Source of the DNA: Gonium pectorale
Lineage: Eukaryota > Chlorophyta > Chlorophyceae > Chlamydomonadales > Volvocaceae
Reading direction: 5' to 3'
Assembly (NCBI GenBank): GCA_001584585.1
Contig: LSYV01000103.1
Location: 311,803-322,926 of the forward strand
Length of the DNA: 11,124 nt
Shown here piece after piece: positions 1-7,800 of the stretch (position 1 is the first letter of the stretch; every line of letters begins with the position of its first letter). Below the pieces are notes generated by a model. It did no database searches. It had not been told where the DNA came from and saw only the letters and a program-made list of their open reading frames with translations. A program made the position numbers and the translations under genes.

Positions 1-196
1 ACCCTGCCCTACCCTGCCCTGCCCTACCCTACCCTGCCCTGTCCTGCCCTGCCCTGTCCTACCCTGCCCTGCCCTACCCTGCCCTACCCTGCCCTGTCCT
101 ACCCTGCCCTGTCCTACCCTGCCCTGTCCTACCCTGCCCTGTCCTACCCTGCCCTGCCCTACCCTACCCTGCCCTACTCTGCCCTACCCTACCCTA
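1..196. repeat. Pentanucleotide minisatellite (ACCCT/GCCCT/GTCCT)
   Basis: About 39 uninterrupted 5-bp units run from the window edge to about position 195. The units are ACCCT, GCCCT and GTCCT, with one ACTCT. Between about 90 and 150 they settle into a 15-bp higher-order unit, ACCCT-GCCCT-GTCCT. The array lies just past the donor of the last visible exon of the leftmost gene, so it is probably intronic. The unit resembles a telomeric repeat, but it is 5 bp and not the TTTAGGG or TTTTAGGG of green algae and plants. The array may extend left of the window. Confidence 0.9.
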
Positions 197-222
197 CACA
201 CGCCCCGGCCCCTTGTGCGCAC

Positions 223-853
223 CTGCCAGTCCAGCAGCCCTCCCCTGCCCGCCTCCTCCTCGTCCAGGCTGAAGGTGGGCTGGCTGTCGCAGAGCGGCTC
301 CGACAGGGCCACCTCCTGCACGCGCTCCAGGTCCATGCGGCCGTCCGTCAGCTGGCCAGGGAGGGGGAGGGCAGGGAGGGTGAGGGCGCGCCGAGGCGCA
401 TAGCAGGAGTTGTGAGGGGAGACTTGGAGGGGAGGAGGGGGGGAGCGCCTGGGCAGGTGGGTGGGGGTGCATAGAGGATTGGGATGTGGAGGATACTAGC
501 GTGAGGTGCCGCGTCAGGGAGGACTGCAGCTTGCTGGTTGGGCGGGCGGAGGGTTGCCGGGGGCGCAGGATGCTTGGGCCCGTGCACGCCATCCAAACAC
601 TCTGCTCACCCCGGCCCTGCTCCATGCACGATTCGCAGTCATGGCCACAGCGCTCGCCCCCCGCCCTGGCCTCCTCAACAGCGCCAGGCGCAGTGCAGCC
701 CCCGAGGCCCCCCCGAGCACGTCGAGTAAGCCCAAACCCCCACGCCGCCAAACCCAAGCGCCCCGCCCTTCACGCCCGCACAAACACACACGCCCGCACA
801 CACACACAGATTTTGAGCATACCGTAACGCATACATAACACGCAGATATCTCT

Positions 854-891
<38 letters not shown>

Positions 892-2349
892 CCGCACACG
901 CCCCGAAAGACGCGGCGGGCGCCAGCGCCCGCGGACGCACCCGGATGCGCACGTACTGCGCCTGCTTGAGGGAGCATGGCGACAGGCTGAGCAGGATGTG
1001 CAGGCGCGGGGACCACTTGCACACCAGGAACGAGAACCTGAGGGGGGCCGGGTAGGGGGCCGCGGTGGGGCGGGGGGTGGGGGCAGCGCGAGGTCTTGCG
1101 GGCAGCGCGCAGCAGGTTGTGGCAGGGAGGGAGATGAGAGGGGGCCGTCCACAGGGACCCAGCGTTGCTGGCGGCGGCGACCCAGCCCAGTGCCTAAACC
1201 CTACCTGCCCTCCCCCCTGGGGCCAAAACCGCCAGCCAGACTCACCCCGCCGTGCACAGGCCGACAAGGTAGTACAGCAGCTTCTTCCACCAGGGCGAGT
1301 GGAAGCCCTGGAAGCTCGCGATTTCCTGTGAGGCAGTAGCAGTTGGACCCGATTTGAGACAATGCTCTTGAGTTGCGCGACAGAACTCAGTGTGTACACA
1401 GTGGCACCTTGTCAGGCTCGTGCGTGAACACATCGGCGCCCTTGCCGCGACGCCGACGAGCGGTCCGAAAGCGAGGTGGCGAGGCGGGAGCGGTCCGCTG
1501 CAGCTCAACTTCCCGGCCAGGGCTGCCCTTGAAAGCTGCATAGTGTACGTGTACGTTCGCCTGCCCGAAATCAGTGGGCTGCAGCCTATCGTCGGCCATC
1601 CCCACGACGAAATTGATCCTTCGTAGTGGGTTTATTGACCAGGCGAATTTATTTGCGTCCCTTCAGTTGTTTTCGAAGGGAACTTTAACGCATGGATGAC
1701 GCCGCTCGGCATCCCAGTCCTACTTGCTGTTTAAACTAGAGCTGGGTGCTGCGCGCTCGCTCGCCCGTGAGATGAAGCTGGGTAATAATCGAACCCGACA
1801 TTATCACGGCCAACTGCATGGCGGGGCCGTTGCACACGGCATGTGCAGCCGTTGCACCGTTGCGTCCCGTACGGGCGTGCCTACACCACCTCAACGCCTG
1901 CCAGCAAAGCCCACGTACGCCCAAGGCTCAGCGCCCGCATACGCCCACAACGCGGACACCCGCGCAGGTATCCAGATGCAACTGCGAATGTCCCAACACA
2001 GCCAACGCCGAAAGCGCCCCCTCCATAGCGCTGTTACCCCGTCCGCGCGTCACCCGTCACCGGGGGAGAGCCTCCACCCAGTGCCATTTCGACGTGTGGG
2101 ATACTGACTGGGGCGGCTGGGGCTTATGCTCACACGCCTCGAGCCCGCAGGCGCTGTATCCCACCCACGCGGCCAGCCCAGCCTCACCTCGTCGTCCGCC
2201 TGGGTCACGGAGAGCAGGACTGTGAAAGGCTTGCTCTTCTCCTCCGCCGCATGGTCCGCGCTCACGGTATCATCATGCGCGTCCGCGTCCTTGCTGTCCG
2301 GGTGCTCGTGGGCCCATCCAGCGTGTCCGGGCTTCGCCGCAGAAAACAT
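223..2349 (-). CDS. P5-type (P5B/ATP13A-like) cation or polyamine-transporting ATPase, N-terminal exons, partial
   Basis: P5B ATPases are P-type pumps of endolysosomal membranes, and several members export polyamines. Only the N-terminus is in the window. Exons on the minus strand are 2349-2188 (ATG start, donor GTGAGG), 1325-1246 (acceptor ...CCTCACAG, donor GTGAGT), 1037-941 (acceptor ...CCCTCAG, donor GTGCGT) and 351-223 (acceptor GGCCAG, donor GTGCGC). The phases agree at every junction: 0, 2, 0, 0. Residues 1-54 are hydrophilic and acidic, ending TQADDE. Residues 55-113 match the family's N-terminal P5-ATPase domain: FQGFHSPWWKKLLYYLVG, a hydrophobic hairpin, CKWSPR, then CSLKQAQYVRIR. 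This order is the usual 'GYR..WW..LYY..(TM)..W.PR....CPL..A..V.V' pattern. Residues 114-156 (LTDGRMDLERV...) are a cytosolic continuation. The catalytic DKTGT part must lie left of the window. Subtype P5B rather than P5A is inference. The first exon is chosen for its strong donor and GC-rich third positions. Confidence 0.68.
774..811. repeat. Imperfect CA-rich microsatellite
   Basis: This is a CA-rich stretch with CGCCCGCA interruptions. It lies inside the long third intron (352-940) of the P5-ATPase gene, 46 nt from the purer CA array at 857-889, and probably marks a degenerated part of the same expansion. Confidence 0.6.
857..889. repeat. (CA)n dinucleotide microsatellite
   Basis: Thirty-three nucleotides of uninterrupted CA (about 16.5 units) lie in intron 3 of the P5-ATPase gene, 51 nt downstream of the donor at 940 in gene orientation. 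It is likely length-polymorphic. On the transcript strand it reads (GU)n. Confidence 0.95.
1408..1599 (-). other. Possible alternative first exon within intron 1 of the P5-ATPase gene
   Basis: An ATG at 1599 opens a 64-codon reading frame (MADDRLQPTDF...THEPDK). It could splice at 1407 (donor GTGCCA, weak) in phase 0 to the exon at 1325, giving a different cytosolic N-terminus. An in-frame stop lies upstream at about 1663-1665. Third codon positions are mixed (gta, gat, gca), unlike the other exons, and the protein stretch is rich in arginine and histidine with no recognised domain. It is more probably intronic chance sequence than a second promoter product, but phase and position keep it possible. 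Confidence 0.2.
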
Positions 2350-2569
2350 ACTGGAGCGGATGGGCTGCCTTCTGTGGGGGTTGCCCGAGAGACGCCTTGA
2401 ATCCACGCGTGGCGGACCGCGATGCGGATTAGTCGAAACCCGAGGCTAGGCTGGCAAGTCGCCGCCCGAGCCGCCGCAATGTTAGGGGTACTGCGCGCGA
2501 GAAGCTGGTGCTATCCGGCAAGCGTGCCTCCGCGAAGCCACGCAAGGTCAGCCCCAGTGCGGGCGCGGA

Positions 2570-2595
2570 GGGGAGGTCGGAGGGGCGGGGAGGGG
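2570..2595 (+). other. G-quadruplex-capable G-run cluster
   Basis: Four GGGG runs (2570-2573, 2582-2585, 2587-2590, 2592-2595) are separated by loops of 8, 1 and 1 nt on the plus strand. They lie about 220-245 bp upstream of the P5-ATPase ATG, on the non-template side. The motif fits a G4-forming pattern. A promoter role is only conjecture. Confidence 0.4.
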
Positions 2596-2976
2596 CCTCC
2601 CGCCTTCAGGGCACCAGCGATCCGCCATAGGGCTGCCATGTTGATTCCATGCGCACCACGGCGGTCTGCGAGGGGTAAAGGCCGGGTCAGCGTTGCAAGC
2701 GGGCTCGTCGGCGCGCCCATGAGTCCATTGTGAAACAACCATCCAACATGCACATAGCGAAGGATAAGGCACATCTGGCGTTGCATCTGGGCACGCTGCC
2801 GAAAACAGCATTCAATACCCGAACGCCCTACCTGTCATTTTCCAACGCCTTCCATCAGCTGGTGGCGCTTTGCAATGGTGTACGCTGGACAGAGGTCAAG
2901 AAGCTGCTTTGTGCTGAAAAACAGCCACGATGCGGGATTGACAGATGTGCGGCTACGCAGTCAATAGCAGAGTCGA

Positions 2977-3290
2977 ATATTATTTTATCATAAGCATACC
3001 TATAAATTCGTGATCAGTGACAGTCAACAATGGTGGTTGGGAAATGAAAGCCCTTCTCGTGGAGCGACCCGTTGGGCATGAAGCGAAGGACACGTGCAAT
3101 CCTTAACAACTTAATAAGATACATCATGCATTGGGATGCGATAATGCACCTTAGGTATGCCCCCTGTCCCAGGGGTCAGCCGGGGTTATGGGACAAGGTT
3201 GTGTGTGAAGCAGGAGGACACGCGCTTGCTGATGGCTATTATCTCATAACATTTCCATAGAATTATACATACACTTACTGGCCCTGTTAT
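2977..3290. other. AT-richer patches in GC-rich intergenic DNA
   Basis: Stretches such as GAATATTATTTTATCATAAG (from about 2977), the AT-rich tract around 3098-3130, and the tract around 3236-3275 contrast with the GC-rich surroundings. No ORF or terminal repeat was seen that would identify a mobile element. The patches could be old transposon sequence or promoter-distal DNA. Confidence 0.35.
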
Positions 3291-3652
3291 GCCCTGTTCG
3301 GCTCGCCTTCGAATAATGTATGCCCCGTGTCTGCCCCTGTGTTACGGCAAATTCCCTTGCCTGAAAGTCGCAACCTGTCGCCGCTTATACCCCCGCAACT
3401 ATGCTTGCACTCATCTTGGGTCGCCCTCTAGCCGGAAACCATGCTGTACGGACGAGGCCGGAACCCGGAACCCGGGTCTAGTAACCGCTGGCCACCGATG
3501 GACTGGTCACTCCGCCGAACGCCACACGCACTGCGTATACCTTCTCGAAGTCGCACAAGGTAACTACGCTGCTGCTTTGGAGGGGCCTGTCTGCCTGTCT
3601 GGCTGCCTCGTCCGCCCGCCTTGTTCGGTTCCCGGCGCCCTACTGGAAACGT

Positions 3653-3668
3653 CACACCCTCGGGTGTG
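3653..3668. repeat. Short perfect inverted repeat (7-bp stem, 2-nt loop)
   Basis: The sequence CACACCC-TC-GGGTGTG folds as a perfect 7-bp stem. It sits 13 nt left of the 31-bp repeat copy at 3682. No function can be assigned. Confidence 0.5.
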
Positions 3669-3681
3669 TATGACCGTAGAG

Positions 3682-3712
3682 GTAGCCTCCCTGTTTCGGC
3701 TTCTACACAATT
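3682..3712 (+). repeat. 31-bp exact direct repeat, copy 1
   Basis: The 31 bases beginning GTAGCCTCCCTG and ending CTACACAATT recur exactly at 5557-5587 on the same strand, 1875 bp away. The flanks do not match on either side. This copy is intergenic, and the second is in intron 3 of the middle gene. It looks like the remnant of a dispersed element. Confidence 0.85.
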
Positions 3713-3942
3713 CTCCGGAAGTGCTCAATAAGTCCCAGCCGTCGCGCTGTCTAAACAGTACAAGGTCGGCCGTCGGACGGCCCGGAGTTACAGCGCTCCG
3801 GGGCAACGAAAACAACCGCAACGCACAGCCCACGCGGCATCAGGCCAAACCCGGGTTGCAGGGTCGACATCAGGGCAGTCCGGGCCAGGGACCGGGGCGG
3901 GCGCACACAACCAGCATCCAGCAGGCGACCAAGCCATGTCAT

Positions 3943-3977
3943 CCAGTGACCTTCGCCAGTGACCACCGCCAGTGACC
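3943..3977 (+). repeat. Short tandem repeat, three copies of CCAGTGACC
   Basis: The 9-mer CCAGTGACC occurs at 3943, 3956 and 3969 with an exact 13-bp period. This is a small local tandem array with no evident function. Confidence 0.7.
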
Positions 3978-4392
3978 ACCGAGCAGTGCCCAGTGCTGCC
4001 TGCCTGCCTGTCTGTCCAGCAAACACCGTGCACCCCCTCCTCCCCTCCATGCCCGGCTCGGCGCAGAACCATCCGTTCCCCGGCCCCGCCTACCAGACAA
4101 GACAGAGGCAACCACGGCGTGCACGCCGCGCCGGGGGCGCTCCGCCGACTCTCTCTCCCCCCTGGCCCCCCCCCCCACGGCAGGGCGCACATGGGTGCGG
4201 GCGGGCGGCAGGGGCCAGCCAGGGCTGGGGGCACGTCAGACGGGCGGCAGCGCGCCAAGAGGAGCTTTGCTGCCGCGTACTACGGCCGCCGCCACCGCCG
4301 TTCGCCCACGCCTCCGCTACGGCCAGCCTCCCCCCCTCTGATCGACTCGCCATGCAATTCAGAGGCAGCGACGCGCCCGAGTCCGAGTCCTC

Positions 4393-4473
4393 GCCGCAGC
4401 CCCGTCACCTTCGGATATGACCCCTGTCCCACGGGGTTGGCAGTGGGACCAGTGGGCCGCAGCCCCGTCACCT
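4393..4473 (+). repeat. 18-bp direct repeat pair (GCCGCAGCCCCGTCACCT)
   Basis: Exact copies lie at 4393-4410 and 4456-4473, 63 bp apart. Between them at 4417-4449 is a short hairpin-prone stretch (ACCCCTGTCCCACGGGGT) that resembles the segment at 3157-3194. The arrangement suggests a small duplicated or inserted fragment. Confidence 0.7.
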
Positions 4474-4595
4474 AAGTGCGACCCAACGGCGTGCGGAACG
4501 CACCTCGCCCACAACAGAACCAAGGGCAGGACAGCCACGCGGCGGCCGCTCTGGAGTCCATCCGTAGCCCGCCGGCCCCCGCTGCTGCACTCATG

Positions 4596-4611
4596 AAGTT
4601 TGGGTGTGGGC
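4596..4611 (+). repeat. 16-bp direct repeat AAGTTTGGGTGTGGGC, copy 1
   Basis: An exact second copy lies at 4712-4727. The pair brackets the exon-like segment at 4647-4708, as a target-site or recombination duplication would. It could also be a coincidental G/T-rich duplicate. Confidence 0.75.
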
Positions 4612-4646
4612 CCTTCCCCCTCCAACCCCCCACTCCAAAACCACAG

Positions 4647-4708
4647 GCATCGAGTGGATCCCCGAGACCTACGTGGCGCTCATGCACGGCTGCCTGGACG
4701 CCACCCGC
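4647..4708 (+). pseudogene. Orphan exon-like fragment resembling one pentatricopeptide (PPR) helix-turn-helix unit
   Basis: After a plausible acceptor (AAAACCACAG) the plus strand reads IEWIPETYVALMHGCLDATR, with almost every codon ending in G or C as in real exons here. The pattern 'P.TY.ALM.GCLDA' resembles the first helix of a PPR motif (P..TY..LI..C...G). PPR proteins bind organelle RNA. Only about 20 residues are present. No partner exons on this strand were found within the window, and the segment is bracketed by 16-bp direct repeats. It therefore looks like a captured or relict exon. It lies antisense to the likely 3' UTR of the minus-strand gene ending at 4849. The PPR assignment from one unit is weak. 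Confidence 0.25.
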
Positions 4709-4711
4709 ATT

Positions 4712-4727
4712 AAGTTTGGGTGTGGGC
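4712..4727 (+). repeat. 16-bp direct repeat AAGTTTGGGTGTGGGC, copy 2
   Basis: This is the exact partner of 4596-4611, 116 bp downstream, and begins 3 nt after the GC-biased coding-like segment ends. Confidence 0.75.
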
Positions 4728-4848
4728 TCAGTTATCCGTGGTCCTTGCTGGGACTCGAGTCCATCAGCGCACGCGCCTTCTGCGGCAGCTCCCCATTCCT
4801 CTCCCTCCCGCTGCCCCCCAATCCTACCCTCCCGGTCTCCCCGAGCGA

Positions 4849-7800
4849 CTACTCCCCTCCATCCTGCTGCCGCTCCGCGCCACCCGCCCTCCCCTCCAGC
4901 TCCATGGCCACCTGCCGCTCCTGCTCTCCCACCCGCTGCTCCCGCTCCTCCGCCATCTGCTGCCTTGCCCGCTTGAGCTCCTCCACCATCTGCTTCCGCG
5001 CCCGCTCCCGCTCCTCCGCCATCTGCTGCGGTGCCCGCTCGAGCTCCTCGACCATCTGCTCCCGCGCCCGCTCCCGCTCCTCCGCCATCTGCTTCCGCGC
5101 CCGCTCCCGCTCCTCCGCCATCTGCTCCTGCTCCCGCTCTTGCTCCTCCGCCACCTGCTTCCGGAAGGCCTCCATGGCGGCCTCCACCCAGGCGTCGCGC
5201 ATTCGCTGCAGCTCCGTGTTGGCGCTGCGCAGGCGGTCGGCCATGGTCTCGGAGCCCAGCCCCGGGTACAGGATAGCGTGCAGGATGGACACGACCTGGG
5301 GGCAGCAGCGGGCGTTGCAGCGGAGTGGGGGGTGTTGGGGTTCAGCCTCGTTTAAAACGACGTACCATCACCAAGAATGCGACCATCACTCGGCGCCAGA
5401 TTGGATACACAGTTCACTCCTTCATTACGTACGGGTTTACACGCGGCCTGCAGGCCGGTGTGGGCGGTGTGGGCGGAGATGACATGACCGCTGTTTTAGG
5501 TTTTGCACGGTGGGAGCCGAGTTGGCGCGCAGCCCCATCCTTCTCCACATGCATTCGTAGCCTCCCTGTTTCGGCTTCTACACAATTTACATTCGTACCG
5601 TGTGGCGGCTACGGTGCCGTGAGCCATCCAGTACACGAGCCCTGGCCCCACACTCTAGACAGCGCTGGCTGCTGACGCAGCGCAGCGGGAAACCCCAAGG
5701 CAGGCATGCGGGATGCTGGGTGGTCCCCATCATCCTTGGGAGGCTGGGTGGGTGGAATGCTGCACAGGTGGGCCGCGCCGTGGGCCAGACAACGGCAGCA
5801 GCAGCCGGCGAGCCCGCAACCCGGTCATCAGGCCGGCAGTCAGCGCGCTTCCCAAGGGATCCTCTTCCAGCTAGCGCGGCCCAGGCGCAGCACCGCGCGT
5901 GCACCTCGCTCCGTCTTCGTAAAGGGTAAAGGGTTTGGGGGATCTGCCCCCCCGGCGGGATACGAGCCGTTAGGTCCACTGCCTCTGTCAAGTCAGTATA
6001 GCTTTCTTGAACTTGTGTGTGCGCCGTCGGTGTTTGGCTTTGGCTGCGGTGGTGCGTTGTGGTTCTTAGGGCAGGCGTTCGGTCAGGGGAGAGGTCTCCC
6101 CTGACCTTTCGGTGGTTCTCGTCATGTGCGTGGGCTATCTGTCCCCCCCGGTGACTGCGCCCCTTCTCGCCTCTTCTGTAACCATCCTACAGAAATAAAA
6201 CCAGCAGAGCCGAGGGGGAGCGGTCACACGCACAAACGCCGGCCGCAGCCAGCGCCTCGGCAAGCGGCAAGCGGCAAGCGGCAAGCGGCAAGCGGCAAGC
6301 GGCAAGCGGCAAGCGGCAAGCGGCAAGCGGCAAGCGGCAAGCGGCAAGCGGCAAGCGGCAAGCGGCAAGCGGCAAGCGGCAAGCGGCAAGCGGCAAGCGG
6401 CAAGCGGCAAGCGGCAAGCGGCAAGCGGCAAGCGGCAAGTGGCAAGCGGCAAGCGGCAAGCGGCAAGCGGCAAGCGGCAAGCGGCAACAATACAAGCGGC
6501 AACCGCGGACAGCCGGATTCACAACGTACGGAATCGTCGACGGTTCATCATTGTGCTGCTGCCTACTCCCAACGCAAACGTAGCGCACGCGCCGCCATTT
6601 TGCATGCCCCCACCTGCGCAAAGCCGTCCTCCGACGGGACGAGGCTGCTGCTGGACAGCAGCGGCGCCGTCAGGCAGGGGCAGCGGGACACGTAGAACCC
6701 GCCCTCGCGCAGCTCCACCCGGAAGAAGCGCCACAGGCTGAGGTCGGTCAGCACCGCCCACACCACGTTGTCGGCGGGGGGCGGGCAGGGGTGGGCCTCC
6801 TTGTCGGCGGGCGGCGGCGGCATGTGCGCCTCGTTGAGCCGCAGGAGCTCCATGGCCCAGGCGAGCGGCTGGTACCACGGGTCCAGTCCGTACGGCTTCA
6901 CCTCCAGCAGGAGCCGCGCGGCGCAGCCCTTGCGGACCACGGCCTCCAGGCTGCAGCTGTCAGCGACGTGCGCCGCGCGGGGGACGCCGGTGCCGCTGAA
7001 GAGGATGAAACCGGAGCAGCCTGTGCGTGAGGGCCAGGGTGAAACCAGCCGTCCAAGTCACTGCAAGGGCTTGCAAGACCGCAAGAGTCGAACGTCCAAG
7101 GAACTGCAGGTGCGGTCGCGACAAGGGCCGACGAGTGCGTCCCGAGTAAAACTGCCACTTCAGGTGTCCTGCCCTGCGCTCACCCTCCTCTCCCTCTTCG
7201 TCCTCCTCTCCCTCCTCTCCCTCCTCGCCGTCTTCGCCCTCCTCGATGTCCTCGCCCTCCTTGCCGCCTTCACCCTCCTCGCCGTCGGCCGCCCTGCCCG
7301 CCAGCTCGTCCAGCGAGGTCATGACGACCGAGGCACCGCCGGCCAGCACTCCAGATGCGCTGCCGCTCGGCCCACCGCCCGGGTCCGGCGGGCTGGCGAA
7401 CTGCAACAACACGAAGCGAAACGCAGAGGGCGCACAAAATGCAAGTAACGCAGGACCTTCAGCCTAAGGCACTGTAGGAGGCGAGTACGCCACCCACCCC
7501 CCGTCAGATCGGGGCGATTTGGGCGGCTTTCGGAGGGCTGCGTTTCACACACACCTGCAGCTTTGCCAAGTTCTTCAGAAGCTCGTAAACAAGCATGTGC
7601 TTGCCGCGCTCCCCGGGCGTCATGATGACGCAGGCCTGGCTGCTGGCCAAGTCCAGGGCCGCCGTCCCCAGGAAGACCCGCAACGAGTCGAGCGCAGGCG
7701 CTGGCGGCCAATCCGCACCACCGGGCTTGTAGACAGGGAGCAGGTCATAGTCTTCCAGGCTGCCCGCCGACCACTGCTCGGGTGTGCCAAGGCGAATGCA

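Larger units (their letters stand above)
2350..4848. other. Intergenic region between the P5-ATPase start and the 3' end of the next minus-strand gene
   Basis: This region should hold the P5-ATPase promoter and 5' UTR (right of 2349) and the 3' UTR of the gene ending at 4849. I see no convincing multi-exon gene. The sequence is less GC-biased than the exons, with AT-richer patches at about 2977-3145 and 3236-3290. A 228-codon plus-strand frame at 3289-3975 lacks codon bias and any recognised motif. The nearest minus-strand TGTAA (TTACA on plus, 3788-3792) is about 1.06 kb beyond the stop of the middle gene and is at best a weak poly(A) candidate. Short repeats and one exon-like fragment are listed separately. 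Confidence 0.6.

Noticed and set aside
1..196. Telomere
   Set aside because: The repeat unit is 5 bp with G/C variants rather than the 7-8 bp algal telomere unit, and an exon with a proper donor follows it directly.
641..727. Plus-strand exon with a transit-peptide-like start (MATALAPRPGLLNSARR)
   Set aside because: It lies within intron 3 of the well-supported minus-strand P5-ATPase gene, and no continuing plus-strand exon was found after the possible GTAAG donor.
1767..1810. Possible tRNA T-arm (GGTTCGATT on the minus strand)
   Set aside because: The flanking bases do not form a T-stem, and no acceptor stem or anticodon arm could be found around it.
3289..3975. 228-codon plus-strand open frame starting with ATG
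   Set aside because: Third positions are not G/C-biased, unlike the supported exons. No domain is recognisable, and it runs through a dispersed 31-bp repeat and a local tandem repeat. A chance frame of this size is not surprising in GC-rich DNA.
6177..6181. TGTAA as a poly(A) signal of a plus-strand gene
   Set aside because: No plus-strand coding sequence with codon bias or splice structure precedes it. It is more simply intronic sequence of the minus-strand gene, though relict 3' UTR remains possible.
6126..6695. Long frames on both strands encoding AASGKRQ or LPLAACR repeats
   Set aside because: They are generated entirely by the 7-bp array, which has no stop in any frame. The surrounding exon evidence places the array in an intron.
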